64,000 nt of DNA from Harmothoe impar. Lineage: Eukaryota; Annelida; Polychaeta; Phyllodocida; Polynoidae. The translations under genes and the position numbers were made by a program. Below, in pieces: positions 31,119 through 42,769 of this stretch. The stretch lies in the NCBI GenBank assembly GCA_947462335.1, contig OX381708.1:7812001-7876000 (forward strand), read 5' to 3'. The first letter of the stretch is position 1. Every line of letters starts with the position of its first letter. The notes below the pieces were generated by a model. It was not told where the DNA came from and did not search any database. It worked only from the letters and a program-made list of their open reading frames with translations.

Positions 31119-31650
31119 TTCAGGAAGGGACCCGCAGTCATGGAGTTGTAGTTGGGTGCTAGTGAGACAGGGTACTGAACACTACTGAGTGGGGTCTACT
31201 ATAGCATGAGTGGCAGTATCTCAATGAGTTAAAGGGGCAATATCACCACTCATACTTAACCACCTAGTAGAATAGAACAGTATTAGAAATTTTGAATGGG
31301 ACAAGCTCTGGGAGGATGCCACTTTAAGTCTCAAAGGGAGACTAGCACGGAGCGTAGCAAAGACTGGTACCAGAGGGGACTCATTACGTCAAATACAGTA
31401 TGCCTTTTTCACTATACAGGGTCGATATGCTCCTGATAGATTATCTATTTATGCATTCATGCATCATGATGGTTATAGGATTTCTTGAGGAACCAACTAT
31501 TATTTGATAACATTGATAGCATTGATATGATGCAGTGTAATGGTTACCAAAGATCTAGCTCACTGCTAAAGTAGTCCAGAAGATTTGGGCTAGGGTCAGT
31601 GTTAGAGGGATAGAGGAAGGGCCAGTAGTCTATGTGGGTGGCCGGCTTTA
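31119..31650. other. 3' flank of the kelch gene at 29361
   Basis: No gene recognised. A short phrase near 31382 (CATTACGTCAAATACAGTA) resembles one end of MITE family A without a partner. Confidence 0.4.
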
Positions 31651-31729
31651 TTAAAGGCGCACTGAGTTGAGGACCTAGCCCTGCCAAGTTTTGTACGCAA
31701 ATGACGTCGTGGGTTCAGTGCGCCTTTAA
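31651..31729. mobile_element. Tiny foldback element
   Basis: TTAAAGGCGCACTGA pairs with TCAGTGCGCCTTTAA around a loop of about 50 nt. No coding capacity. Confidence 0.65.
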
Positions 31730-32370
31730 AGCTACACTGGCGTGTACTAGACACACTTGCCTACATTGACACCCCCTCTGGTGGGTGGCACAGACACTAA
31801 GGTTACTATGGGTTACACAATCTACACAAGCTCTATGTCTAAGCACAAGATGAAAGTTATCTACAATTATCTATGCTCAGTAGGGGTCACAGCAGGTGGT
31901 TTCTGACCTCTGACCCCATGTGAGCAGCTCAGACCTGCTGTGATGTGGTGTTACAGGGGGTGGTAATAGAGGGATGGGTTACATCTACAAAGAGATAGAG
32001 AGATTACCATGTGTCTATATTATGTAATATTATGGTTTAACAGATTTGGGCACTAAAGCAGCCACAAGATGGGGAGTGATGGCATAAATGATGTCACAAC
32101 TGGTACTGCTCCTTTCTATATAGTTAAATATCCTGATTATACCATAAACTTCATATGCATTCATTTAGATATAAAAATGTGAGGATTGCATTCACAGATA
32201 ATCAAGTAATATCTGTAGTAATACCAGGTCTACTTATCTCGGTTGATCTGTGCAGGTAAAGTACAAGTATTGCATGAGTATAATCTACTCAGCGAAGAAG
32301 CTTGGTGTATGAGACAGTTATTAGTGAGAAACAACAATTGTAATGTGTTGGATGAAAATATAGTTTGACA
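31730..32370. other. No gene recognised
   Basis: Non-coding sequence with no domain, repeat or RNA gene that I can name. Confidence 0.4.
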
Positions 32371-32516
32371 TACCGTAAAATCTTGCATATAAGCTGTGGC
32401 TAGTACACAAGTCTGAAAGTCACCATACTCAGATCTCTGGTGCGGCTTATAGCATCGGCCCAAACTCTGGGTGCGGCTTATACGCGAGTTAGGGTTATAC
32501 AAGAGGTTTTACGGTA
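32371..32516. mobile_element. MITE family B
   Basis: TACCGTAAAATCTTGCATAT at the left and AGAGGTTTTACGGTA at the right, with GCGGCTTATA blocks inside as in the copy at 1648. Confidence 0.8.
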
Positions 32517-32739
32517 GCTCTTGTTTCATAGGGATTGTATCAAATTGATAGTGCTGCACACCTGAACAGATTATAAGTATGGATCTTATTCAGTTGGTAC
32601 TATGCAAATATATATAACTGTGCTAATTAATTTGATGTGAATTAAAAATACCCGTCGGTTTCATCTTCCACCTGTCAGTTGTTTCTTTACACCACATCAG
32701 TAGTAGAATAGTAAACAGTCTTCTTGATAGTACAATGGC

Positions 32740-32927
32740 CAGGGTGCTGTTTCTCCACAAATTTGCGGAATACACATTCCGTAAATCTGAGGAGCTTCCG
32801 CAAATATATACGGAGGTCCCTATTTGTATGTATAAGTAACGATTTTATAAATTGTTTTTATTTTCTCCACAAATCTAGGGAATGTGTATTGCGGACATCC
32901 GCAAATTTGTGGAAAAACAGCACCCTG
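32740..32927. mobile_element. hAT-like MITE with CAGGGTGCTG ends
   Basis: The left arm CAGGGTGCTGTTTCTCCAC and right arm GTGGAAAAACAGCACCCTG are inverted. Inner AAATTTGCGGA/TCCGCAAATTT blocks continue the pairing. Non-autonomous. Confidence 0.8.
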
Positions 32928-33793
32928 GGTGGGGCAAACTGACTATAAACATGACAATCATAAACATAGATTTTTGATATCAAAAACAGTACCAGTATTG
33001 CTACCGTAAGCAAATGTTCCAGGTCAAGGAATTTCAAATTTTGTATTGGAAAATCTATGAAATAACCAAAAAATGTTCCCCCTTTTCAGCAAATGATTCA
33101 AATAACTTCTCAAGTGACAGATAGCTTTAAAACTATGTAATTTATTTGCATATCGTAGTTGGAGGCCATTTAATAAGATTGGCTTAACTGGTGTGTCATG
33201 ATTGTCAGAAATTTGATACAAAGACTGAAAAATGTCGGAATTAAAATCTACTTTGTCAATGGTAACCCTAACTATTAGTACACTGGCTTTTGCCCCCCTC
33301 CCCCCCCCCCCTTAGTGTGGCACTCTGTTATAGAGGAATTGATAGTTGGCTGCAGCGGAGACTATTTAATAGCTCTCCCCCCCCCCTCCCCACCGTCCTG
33401 CTACAAGCAAAGTTGTCCAGCCGTGACCATGTAGTCAAGCAATGTTAAATAGGGTAAGCATTCTGCATGAGTTCTCCTTTGTATCCTGCATGACTTGTCC
33501 TTTGGTAGGCAAATGCCTTGTAGATATTGTTATTGTTAAGACTTTTACATGTATTGTTATATGATATGATGGTACAAAAGTGTACTCCTCTGAAATGATA
33601 AAGGTATTTAAAGAGCCCTTGTAATTATTGATTCATAGTAAAAGCTCATGTCATAAGATACAGATCTATATATATCAGCTGAATGTCACAGTATAGTGAT
33701 ATTTATAGCTGAGAAAGAAATAATATGATATTCATCCAATGAAAACCATTACCAGACTAAACAGAACCCTGTCTGAAGTACACCTGAAAGTAA
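32928..33793. other. No gene recognised
   Basis: AT-rich sequence with two C-tracts (33298-33312 and 33379-33390). Nothing coding is supported. Confidence 0.4.
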
Positions 33794-34014
33794 TACCGTA
33801 AAACCTCAAGTATAGGCCTAACTCACATGTTAGTCCAACACCTAACTTGAACAAATTATATAAGCGGCACAGATGATTATGGCAACTCTAGTACTGTATT
33901 ATACAGCTAAAAACTCATGTATTAGCCACATCCCCACTGTGTGCCAATCCTATAAGCCACACTGGCGGTCTGACTTGCGTATTAGATGCAGCGTATATGT
34001 GATGTTTTACGGTA
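33794..34014. mobile_element. MITE family B close to a splice acceptor
   Basis: TACCGTAAAACCTCAAGTAT at the left and GATGTTTTACGGTA at the right. It ends less than 50 nt before the acceptor of the next kelch gene and so lies in its predicted intron. Confidence 0.75.
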
Positions 34015-34113
34015 GCCTTAAAGACTTGAAATGATCAATCTCCTTGTCTATCCTTCTTTCAGGTTGAGGCTTTACACACCCACAGGGGCGTGCCATACCC
34101 TAGAAGAACCACA

Positions 34114-35865
34114 ATGGTAGACCTCGGTATTACCGCTGGCTTTAAAGACCTCTGGCAGGAGAAATTACTCAGAGATTTTATCCTTGTAGTTGAGGGCCAG
34201 GAGTTCCAAGTACATAAATCTGTTTTGGCTGCAGTCAGCAAGTACTTCAAGGCCATGTTTAGTGAACCATTTGTGGAAAATAAAATGGACAAAGTCAATC
34301 TGAAGGGCCTTTCATCAGACATTGTATCTAAGCTACTTGACTTCATCTACACCGGAGAAGAAAGCGTTATTGGAGATGATACCTTAGAGTTACTTAGATG
34401 CTCTATGTACCTCCAGATGCCTCTGGTCAGTCAGTTCTGTGCCAAGAAACTGGTGAAGGACCAAACTGTCTACAATTGCTTGGAAGCACTGGCTGTATTA
34501 GATGAGTATTCATTTCAGGAAGAAGTTTCAGAAATGAAAGAATTCATACTAGCCAATTCAGAAAAGGTTATTGACAACTGTGACTTAGAGCTGATGTCAC
34601 ATGATTCCCTCGAAGTCTTGATTGACTACTGGGGAAAATCTGAGTGGGAATTGTTTCTGTTCATCAAAAACTGGATTCGCGAGGATTATCAGAAAAGAGT
34701 TCATCATGTAAATGACTTGATGTCTCGGGTACGATTCTGCCTTATTTGTCCAGATCAGCTAGAATCTATCAGGAAGATGGACATATTCTGCAACACCGAG
34801 GGCTCATGGCATGGTCTGGTGGAGAAAGCTGTGACATACCACAAGAGACCTATATACAACAAGGTGCTCCACTTGTCAGAACAATCCAAAGTGAGGGCAG
34901 AATCTAGGCCCATTTGTTTTAATGCAAAGCTGGCTAAGGATCCAAATGTTTTCTTTGTCTTAGATGAAGAGAACAAGTGGAGGAAACAAAACCCACCCCA
35001 GACACCAGGATTACCTCGTGGGGATTGGGGTATTTGCTTAGAAGTGAACAATTTCCTTATAGTTTGTACGGCAGATCTGGCTGGTCCTCATCAAGAGTGG
35101 CTCATATTTGATCCTAGGACACTGACGTGGTCCAAGATGGCTCACATGGAACGATCCAAGAGTCTATTTGCCATGGCTCACCACAAGGGCCAGCTATATG
35201 CAATTGGCGGAGAATACACACGCAAAGAGCCCTGTTTGGAAATGGAACAGTACAGTTTTCTCATGAACCAGTGGAGTTCAGGTCAGCAGATGCCAGTTTC
35301 AGTGATTGCAGCTGCTGCTTGTGTGCTCGGGGATACACTCTACATCAGTGGTGGAAAAGTTAATGACAATGGTCAAAAGTATCGTTCATACGAACTGTAT
35401 GCCTTGCACCTTTTATCTGACCAGGCAGAATGGGAGAGCAAGGCACCTTGTGTCTGGAGCGGTACTAACCACAATATGTCCGTGCTACAGATTGGGGGTG
35501 AAGATGTGCTCTTCTTCATTAACCGTTTCCTGAAAATGCAGTTCTACAGACCCTTGGTGGACCAGTGGTCAGTCCTCCCCAGTAACCTGACACCTCCCTG
35601 CTTTGGTCCTCAGTGCCTTGATGATGGCACAATGCTAGTCAAAGGGAACTCTGTCTTCATCCTCAATATTTACCTTCCTGAAAGTCTTGTTGATGAGCCT
35701 GCCGAGGAGGAAGATTGTAGATGTGTTTGCTTGATCTGGAAAATTCCGGAAGAAGGAACAGGTATAACTCAAGCTTTCATGGAAGACTTTCCTTCACTGA
35801 CAAAGCAACAGAGGGTTGGATGGTCCTTAGGGGCCTTGGTAGCCATCCCACACCAACACTGGTGA
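34114..35865 (+). CDS. BTB-BACK-Kelch protein (KLHL-like), MVDLGI group
   Basis: 583 residues from MVDLGITAG, the start that aligns with paralogues and has a favourable context (ACAATGG). An ATG eight codons earlier (34090) is also inside the predicted exon, so an N-terminal extension is possible. The acceptor AG is at 34061-34062. BTB at about 15-115 (DFILVVEGQEFQVHK), BACK at about 120-225 (SEWELFLFIKNWI), linker YHKRPIYNKVLHLSEQ, propeller at about 275-555 with QLYAIGGEY and TLYISGGKV. An acidic insert (EPAEEEDC) lies in the last blade. AATAAA at 36103-36108, about 240 nt after the stop, is a likely polyadenylation signal. Predicted CUL3-ligase adaptor. Confidence 0.93.
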   Translation: MVDLGITAGFKDLWQEKLLRDFILVVEGQEFQVHKSVLAAVSKYFKAMFSEPFVENKMDKVNLKGLSSDIVSKLLDFIYTGEESVIGDDTLELLRCSMYLQMPLVSQFCAKKLVKDQTVYNCLEALAVLDEYSFQEEVSEMKEFILANSEKVIDNCDLELMSHDSLEVLIDYWGKSEWELFLFIKNWIREDYQKRVHHVNDLMSRVRFCLICPDQLESIRKMDIFCNTEGSWHGLVEKAVTYHKRPIYNKVLHLSEQSKVRAESRPICFNAKLAKDPNVFFVLDEENKWRKQNPPQTPGLPRGDWGICLEVNNFLIVCTADLAGPHQEWLIFDPRTLTWSKMAHMERSKSLFAMAHHKGQLYAIGGEYTRKEPCLEMEQYSFLMNQWSSGQQMPVSVIAAAACVLGDTLYISGGKVNDNGQKYRSYELYALHLLSDQAEWESKAPCVWSGTNHNMSVLQIGGEDVLFFINRFLKMQFYRPLVDQWSVLPSNLTPPCFGPQCLDDGTMLVKGNSVFILNIYLPESLVDEPAEEEDCRCVCLIWKIPEEGTGITQAFMEDFPSLTKQQRVGWSLGALVAIPHQHW

Positions 35866-36102
35866 TGATGCGTCTCACAAGTCAGGCAGGCTGTAATCTA
35901 TTGTTAAGGACACTCTTCATTTGCAAAAATGCTGAAAAAACTATTCTTGCTTGAAAAAATACTTTGATAAGAATGTTGGTAGTTTACTTGATCTGAGATC
36001 AATATATTAGGGTAAAGTGTTGTGATATGAAGACTGTGATTGAAATCAAAAGTTTAATTTTGTTGCTTATTTATCAAACCGTATTGCAGTCTACTTTATA
36101 TC

Positions 36103-36108
36103 AATAAA
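36103..36108 (+). other. Candidate polyadenylation signal
   Basis: AATAAA about 240 nt downstream of the stop codon of the gene at 34114. Confidence 0.5.
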
Positions 36109-36446
36109 GGGTACTTGCGCTTAGATCGATAAATGATAAATGAATCTGAATATTTCATCAGTGTTCATGTATGTTTCTCCTGACACAATAATCTTATCTA
36201 TTGTAACGTGTGCCCCTGCTTCATTGGTAGTAGAACAATTTTACTTGATATCATCGAAACAAAATTTGAAGTTAAACACACAAAATCAGACGGGTTCGAA
36301 TATTGTAAGATATTTTTTATTCAACACATTTAAGTTTATCTATCAGATCTATTTTGTGGTTTGGGTAGAGGTTTTAGAAATTGATCCACATTCCAAAGCC
36401 ACGTTTAGTGATCGCTTCCTGGAGAAGAAGGGCGCGTTTGTTTATT

Positions 36447-36560
36447 AGGGGGGGTGTAAAAATATCCGACCCCTACTGAGGGGGCGTAAAAATTCTATCC
36501 CATCATGAGGGAGGAGCATAGAAAATTATGCCTCTTTTTTAGAAAAATAAACACCCCTGT
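36447..36560. repeat. G-tract repeat family N
   Basis: Repeats blocks of the form GACCCCTACTGAGGGGGCG then TAAAAATTC, related to 1322-1475 and 39290-39780. Confidence 0.55.
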
Positions 36561-36586
36561 ATAGTAGTTAATAAATGAAAGTCCCT

Positions 36587-36755
36587 AAAATGGCTAGAGT
36601 CAATGTGAAGGAGTTTTCATCACTGTATCTAAACTAGGTGAGAAAAGTGTTATTACAGATGACACACTTAGATGATCCCTGTACCTCCAGATGCCTCTGG
36701 TCAGTCAATTCTGTGGCAGGAAACTGGTTCAGGAACGTGGCATAGTTTATGCTTC
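36587..36755 (+). pseudogene. BTB-domain relic of a kelch-like gene
   Basis: In pieces this translates to ITVSKLG, EKSVITDDTLR, a stop, then SLYLQMPLVSQFC and KLVQERG. It aligns to the second half of the BTB domain of the neighbouring gene (34114), with internal deletions and a stop. It has no kelch part. It lies 0.7 kb downstream of that gene and records an extra, lost copy. Confidence 0.8.
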
Positions 36756-37782
36756 TATGGTGACATAATTATTAGCCAATCCGCATTATCATTATCTCAA
36801 AAGCAGTCTACTTTCTTGAAAAACTTGTTATTTTTGAACAAATAAAAGTTGACATTATTGGTAAAAAAAAAGTTCTACTGGCGTGAGGTATGCAAAAGCT
36901 GGTAGATAACATTGTAATTCAATTCTGAAATAAAGTGATTAAAGTTGATGTTGCATGTAAAATAATGCTATATTCAGACTGGCTGTATTCAGGGAATCTT
37001 ATAATTAAATGCTGTATTTTTTGATTGGTATTTACCAAAAAGTGTACAATCCAAAAAAGAAATCATAGTACCGGTATTTATTATGAAAAGAATAGACACA
37101 AAAAGAAGCTGAAAGAATTGTGAAGCTGCCTCGTGTTTTTATTCTATCTAAATAGAACTGAATGTAAATTCATCAGTATATGTCATAGAAATACAGGGTA
37201 TCGTAAACTGTTGCTGTGTATGGTAGATGTTGATGTAATATTCAGAAATAAAAGTTTGAAAATCTTGATTGTTTATTCATTTGTCTTACTGTAAAACCTT
37301 GTTTATAGTATGGCTTAAAGTTAATAACATTTAAGATTGTAACATTTATTTAAGATTAGCACTGCTCACCATCGCCTTGAATACTGATAAGATAAAAATA
37401 TCACCTTTTTTTAGGTGTGTATTTAGGTACTTTTCTGTGGACACGGGGATATTACTTTATTGAGATACCAGCAGCTTCGCTGCTGCACACATGCCTGTCT
37501 CTGTTGGGGCTGAGTTGACCAACTTTTAGCGGGAGAACAACATGGCGCAGGGCGGGAACGCAACTACCGACCAGGACCTAACAAAATCGCCTCGGTGAAC
37601 TGCATCATGGGAGCCATACCGTTATTAATGTGGTCCTAACAAGATTTACTATGCTTAAGTATTGAAAGAACCGTATTCACCCCCCCCCCCTCTCTCACAA
37701 GATAGTACTTAGCCTAGGACTAGTAGGAGTGTGGCCTAACAGCTGGACACCCATATTGTATTGGGGGTCTAGATGGCGGGTC
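36756..37782. other. No gene recognised
   Basis: AT-rich; a short CG-richer stretch lies near 37525-37610 (GGCGCAGGGCGGGAACGC) and a C-tract at 37680. No coding domain. Confidence 0.4.
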
Positions 37783-37965
37783 CCCATGTCACCTGTCGAT
37801 TTTAAGAAGTACTCATGTCATTTGTCACTAGGCTCCATGTCGCCTGTCGATTTTAAGAAAAGGCCATGTTCCTTGTCAATATCTTTTAATTTCTCCTGTC
37901 ATTTGTCACTAAGCCCCATGTCGCCTGTCAATTTTAAGAAAAGGTCATGTCGCCCTGTCGATTTT
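37783..37965. repeat. Irregular tandem repeat
   Basis: Repeats the phrase CCATGTCGCCTGTCGATTTT with AAGAAAAGG and CATTTGTCACTA spacers, about three to four degenerate units. The open frame across it is a by-product. Confidence 0.65.
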
Positions 37966-38004
37966 AGGGGTCCACCCCCATTGTATTGCCAATATAGAGC
38001 CATC

Positions 38005-38616
38005 CCGTAAAACCTCTCTCTAAGTCGATTTTTATTTGGAATTAATATTTGCTGCAACTCGAATTTCCCCTTTAAAGTCCAATTCGACTGATGGGGTGCA
38101 GAGGTGTTCACCCCCCCCCCCTCAGGTCGGAAAGTCGCCGAAAATAAGGGCTCCAGGTCACAAAGTCGCTATTTTAGATCACTTTTACTATAGCCAAATT
38201 TGTCCAAAAGTCGCCAGGTCGTTTAAATTAATGTACCAGGTCGCTCTTTACCCTTCTGGAGCCACACTGAAATGTTGAGGTTTTGGGACCCAAAAAACGT
38301 TAACCTTAATGCTGTAAAATACACATTTTTTTCGGGATTGTTTTTCCATGTAAGACTAATTTCTTCCCATCACAAGTAGGGGTGCATCTTTAAATCAAAA
38401 CATCATGAATATTACTCACTTTGGCTCAACAAAAAATGTGATTATGGGGAGTCTGTGTTGGGGTATGGCCCCTCGAAGCATCTCAAACTCCAATTAGACT
38501 TTAATATATGTGAGGTTTTCCAAAAGTTTAAAAGCTTTTTCCTTTAAGTCGGTTTTTTCCCTCAAAGTTCCAATTCGACTTATAGGTGAGCTCGACTTAT
38601 AAGCGAGGATTTACGG
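38005..38616. mobile_element. Long family B variant
   Basis: The left end CCGTAAAACCTCTCTCTAAG and right end CTTATAAGCGAGGATTTACGG are inverted. Several TCGACTTATA/AAGTCG phrases inside make it a member of the same superfamily as the shorter MITEs. Confidence 0.6.
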
Positions 38617-38689
38617 ATATTGCATACAACTCTATCAAAACAAAATTCAGTGCTGACACAAATGTAGGGATATCTGAACGAGCTAATCT

Positions 38690-38960
38690 GTGCCTATACT
38701 CCGGCGTCCCTGCTCTGGCCCTCCGTCACGAGCAGGGCGGGAAGCGCAGAGCGGGACGCAGGGCCTCCAGCAGTGAACGCGTCTGATTGGCTGAGCGCGG
38801 GGAAGGACTCATGGTACGTCCCGGGCGTCTACTTTGAGTACAGACCCGCGGGAACAGCGCCCTACCCCAGCTTCCCGGCGTGGACGCGCAGACGAATTAC
38901 GGACGAAAACAAAGTCAAATCAAAACAAATACACTGACATTGCCAACTGATACAGTGAAG
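38690..38960 (+). promoter_or_regulatory. CpG-rich promoter-like region with candidate non-coding first exon
   Basis: The only strongly CpG-dense stretch of the window. It includes an inverted CCAAT box (GATTGGCTGAGCGCG, about 38785) and no TATA box. It runs into a purine-rich leader ending in a good donor, GAAG then GTAGGA at 38961. On the + strand the first downstream acceptor with a coding exon is the kelch gene at 44076 (AG at 44054-44055). I infer that this is its promoter and first exon. The direction is supported only by the donor. Confidence 0.45.
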
Positions 38961-39289
38961 GTAGGAACCACTCTAAGCACGTTTTCTTCCCGGGGGCTAA
39001 AGTTGGTGTTGGGTAGATCAAGCGTACAAAGGTAAATTGGCGAATATTGACATCACGATCTCCCGCGCTAAGGATTCATACGATGTTACCATATTATCGC
39101 CCACTTTGGTTTGCGGCGAGCAACACGTGCGAACAGTGAGCAGTTCCTAGATGTCGGGGCTCTTTTCAGCTCGAACTCAAGGAAAAGTAGACACGTTTCG
39201 GAATATGCATGATCGGAACGAGGCAAGGGGTAAGCATGTCCATAGATCCAGCTATTAGGAAGTGATCATATTCTAACAATGTGCATTAG

Positions 39290-39780
39290 CCTAGGCCTGG
39301 GGGGGGGGGGGGGGGGCAACATTGTTGCACACCCGTGTAAAAAAATACGGGGGGGGGGTACACTATTTCTCTTGGCCCTTGGGCAAGTGCCAAGTAATAG
39401 GGAGTCACTCCCGGAGTGCTCATTTATTATCAACAGGGGGGAAGGTGGTGTGTTTGGACCCCTTGACCGGGGGGGGGGGGTAGTGAACAAAATTTGGACC
39501 CCTCTTGGGGGGGGGGGGTAAAAAATGTAACCTGTTTTGAGCCAAAGAGCCTGTGGGTTACTCTGCTTCAAAGGGCCCACGCGCGTGCCGATTTTCGACC
39601 TGTAAGTGGGGGGGGGGGGGGGGATAAAAACTTGCGACCCCATGACTGGGGGGGGGGGGTGTAAAAAATTCCGCGCACTCCTTGCGGAAACCCACCACCC
39701 CCCTGTTTTTAAAAAATGAGCACTCCCATATTTCATTATAGGTGAAAACGTGAGGCAAAATGTACCATTGTAAACGTTTT
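39290..39780. repeat. Cluster of long G-runs, repeat family N
   Basis: G-runs of 9 to about 20 alternate with GTAAAAAATT-type blocks and phrases such as TTTGGACCCCT. Several runs close together could form G-quadruplexes. The proline-rich open frame on the minus strand is a by-product. Confidence 0.7.
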
Positions 39781-39809
39781 TGAGGAGGGAAAAGTTAAGT
39801 GGCATATTA

Positions 39810-40183
39810 AAGGCCACTCAAAAAAATAAGTTTCTGATCACCAAGGACCAAGGTCTAAAAAATGTGACAAGGGAGGCTTTCCCCCACTTTTTAAATTTTT
39901 ACTCGTGGGCCTAAACGTATAGGAAAATATATTGTTTTCATGACCAGAATTCGCATAATAGTAGTTAAGACTTTATTGATCTTTACTTTAGAAGTGGGGA
40001 AAATGTAAGTTATTGTTATTTTACGGTATTACTGGCAGTATAGGCTTTAATTTGATACCAAATATGCCAATGTTTGTCCATTTTTATCACGTTTTTCATA
40101 AAAGAATTAGGAAAATAAAAAATACCTCATAATCTGATTTATATGATGCGCGCGGTGATGAGAAACCTTTTTTTTTTGGAGAG
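39810..40183. mobile_element. MITE family F, right end decayed
   Basis: The left end AGGCCACTCAAAAAAA and the inner phrase GCGCGCGGTGATGAGAAAC match the copies at 15524 and 60019. The right terminus has changed to GGAGAGAGAG. Confidence 0.7.
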
Positions 40184-40362
40184 AGAGACCTACTAAACTC
40201 ATTATATTCCCAAGACTCGATTCTACTTTTTCTGAATTTTCAATTTTTCTATAAAGATTAAAAAGAAAATATTTAAAATCCGAATAAAACATCCTTAGTT
40301 TAATCATGAATCTAAATATATTGACGTTCATGGTTTAATCAGAGACCCGGCCCTTGCACCTA

Positions 40363-40452
40363 GGCTAGGGCCGAGTTCAGAGGCTCAAAGGCCGGGTACA
40401 GAGGCACTAAGGCCGGGTACAGAGGCTCTAAGGCCGGGTACAGAAGATCTAA
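40363..40452. repeat. 21-bp tandem repeat
   Basis: About four units of the form GGCCGGGTACAGAGGCTCTAA. A single related phrase occurs at 41105. Confidence 0.8.
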
Positions 40453-40612
40453 TTAAGATCTGGATCAATTTATCCATTAATTACATATGCACCAAGGGGG
40501 TGGGGTCAGGCCAAATGCGTACAGATGCATACAGGGGGCCGGGGGGGGGGGGCTCACCCCTTAAAGAGATATATCCCCAAAAAGACTTTCTCCCCCTGCC
40601 CGACATAAGCAT

Positions 40613-40976
40613 TAAGGCCACTTAAAATTGATTATCAGCTTTGCGGACACCACCCGCATCCTCTAAAAAGGGCCGCATTGGTGCTGTTTTTCATACTTTG
40701 AGAAAAAATAGGTCTAAAATGGCCGCATCTGAAGACAATTCTGAATAAAAGATGCAAAATAATCAATATCTAAGTCGATAATAGAGGTAGAAACTTTATT
40801 TAAAAGGCATTTTAGACCTTATTTCCTATTGCAGACCATCAATTTTCTAGAAAAAAAGAAAAATGCCCTGCTGCCCCCCAGAAAAAAGTGAAACAAAATA
40901 AAATAAAAAGCGCCCTCCCGCACCCTCTTTTTCTAAAAAGTGTCCGCAAAGCTGATAATTAATTTTAAGTGGCCTA
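40613..40976. mobile_element. MITE family G
   Basis: Long inverted ends: TAAGGCCACTTAAAATTGAT with TATCAGCTTTGCGGACAC at the left, and GTGTCCGCAAAGCTGATA with ATTTTAAGTGGCCTAA at the right. A decayed relative begins at 55344. Confidence 0.85.
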
Positions 40977-41028
40977 ACCCTAAATATTTCTCAGTAAAAT
41001 TTTTTTAACAACCTTTCATTTTATCAGT

Positions 41029-41088
41029 AGGGGGGGGGGGGGGTCAAAGTGAAATGAGTATGTACGGATTGGGGGGGGGGGGGGGGGT
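41029..41088. repeat. Two long G-runs
   Basis: Two runs of more than ten G separated by about 27 nt. They continue the G-tract character of the 39-41 kb region. Confidence 0.7.
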
Positions 41089-41639
41089 TTAGTCCAAATG
41101 TGTTCATAATGCTGGGTACAGAGGTCTCAGTTTCTACTCACTGGTCACACCCCACTGCACACATCCGCCCCCTCCCCGCACCTTACCCCCCACCCCGCCC
41201 CTAATTTGCATAATAGCCACAACAAGGAAGGTGTACCTTCCTTTTTCTGTGCCTAGATCTAAGGTATTGCCTATACAAGGTGACACAGGGGGTTTGAAAA
41301 ATCGACCGACATGGTAAAAAAAAGTGTATTAAAAATCAACATTGTGACACAGACCCTTGAAAAATCCTCAAGAGTGACACAGACAATTACAAAATCGATG
41401 TTCTAAAAAATAAAAATCGGCACAAAGAAATTTGGGTACCCATGTACAGGCACAAGGTTGGTCGCTAGACCTCAGGCCCATTGCTTTCTTTTTTTTCTTG
41501 TACAGAATTTTTTCTTTTACTGAAATTATGTGAAAAAGGGAGGAAAAAGGGAGGAATTTTTTTTTTGGCCAGTCTATTGAAAGTCTTCCCATAGCTAGCT
41601 ATAACGTAAAAGGCAAGAATGACAAGTGGGTCCCATATT

Positions 41640-42255
41640 TGATATTACATATTGATAGAAGATTAAATTTGACTATAATTTGTGATGGCAAGAAGTGTGA
41701 CAACAAAATTTGTTGCAAAAAGGTGACAATAAACTTTTGACGGCAAAAAGTGTGACAGCATAATTTGTGACATCAGTGTTGCAGAAATGACGCCGGCGTA
41801 GAATCATAATGGCCGGCGTAGGGCCTTAGGATGCAGGCCAGAATGGCCTGCCATGATTTCAGCTTTACAATGCTGAAAGAATTTTTCAAATCGGCCAATT
41901 AGAAGTGAAGATAGGGTAATTTTAGTGAAGTTCTTTAATTTTCAAATATTTTCCAAATTCCTCGCAGTTATGACGAAGTTTATACGGGCACCTTGAATAT
42001 CAATATTCATATGGCCTGCGTAGAGCAAAATGGCCTGCGTAAGATGCCACGTCCCAGGCCACATTGGCCTGCGTCAATGATAAGTTTTTGGCAACACTGT
42101 GACAGCAAAAACTGCATGAGATCTATTGACAAAAAGCTTGACAGCATAATTTGTGAGTGCAAAACTTGTGACCGGTAAAAGAGACAGCAAAACGTGTGAT
42201 GGTCAAATTTGTTAAAGCAATATGTTGCGCTAAAAAAACGTTTTGAATACATAAT
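41640..42255. repeat. Imperfect short tandem repeat split by a transposon
   Basis: Loose repeats of GTGACAGCAAAATTTGT occupy 41690-41770 and resume at 42100-42220 after the hAT-like insertion at 41774-42099. No gene. Confidence 0.55.
41774..42099. mobile_element. hAT-like MITE family H, copy 3
   Basis: CAGTGTTGCAGAAATGACG at the left and TTTTTGGCAACACTG at the right, with ATGGCCTGCG repeats inside. Flanks TGACAT (41768-41773) and TGACAG (42100-42105) agree at five of six bases, fitting the 6-bp duplication seen at copy 1. Confidence 0.75.
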
Positions 42256-42769
42256 TTGAGAGATGTGATGCAGTCTACATATACCAAAATATTTTCACCA
42301 TGCAGGACATTCGGCAGATATTTAATTTTGCCCAGCTTACTTAGGCCGTTTCATTCTGATCACTTACGGATCCGCCGATGGTAATTTTGGCATTTTTTTG
42401 CTTTTTTTTTTTTTTTAACCCCCCTCCGCTGGGATTTTTTGAGAATTTTAGCAAAAAAAAAAAAAGAAGGTACATGCTGACCGGTAGACACCCAGAATTA
42501 GGTTTTCAAAGTTGGGAATATTTTTTTGTATACCTTCATTATTTCTCAATATACCTACATTTAATAGGCAAAACAAGACATTTTGCATGCTTTTTTTTTC
42601 CTCCCGCCCCTGGAAAATTTTAGCACTGAATGGCAGCTTTTTCTTTTCTTTTTTTTCCTTCCACCCCCCAAAATATTTGCTCTGAGTGCCCGTAATCCAA
42701 GTTATCAATAAAAGATGGCCTTAGGCCTGGATACCTGAGTACAATATCGTTATTAAACAATGGTGAAAA

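Noticed and set aside
39266..39817. 183-codon proline-rich open frame on the minus strand
   Set aside because: The proline runs come from homopolymer G-runs of a dispersed repeat. No domain, no initiation context and no splice support.
42378..42708. Open frames on both strands with Phe/Lys runs
   Set aside because: Driven by long T- and A-runs. No coding features.
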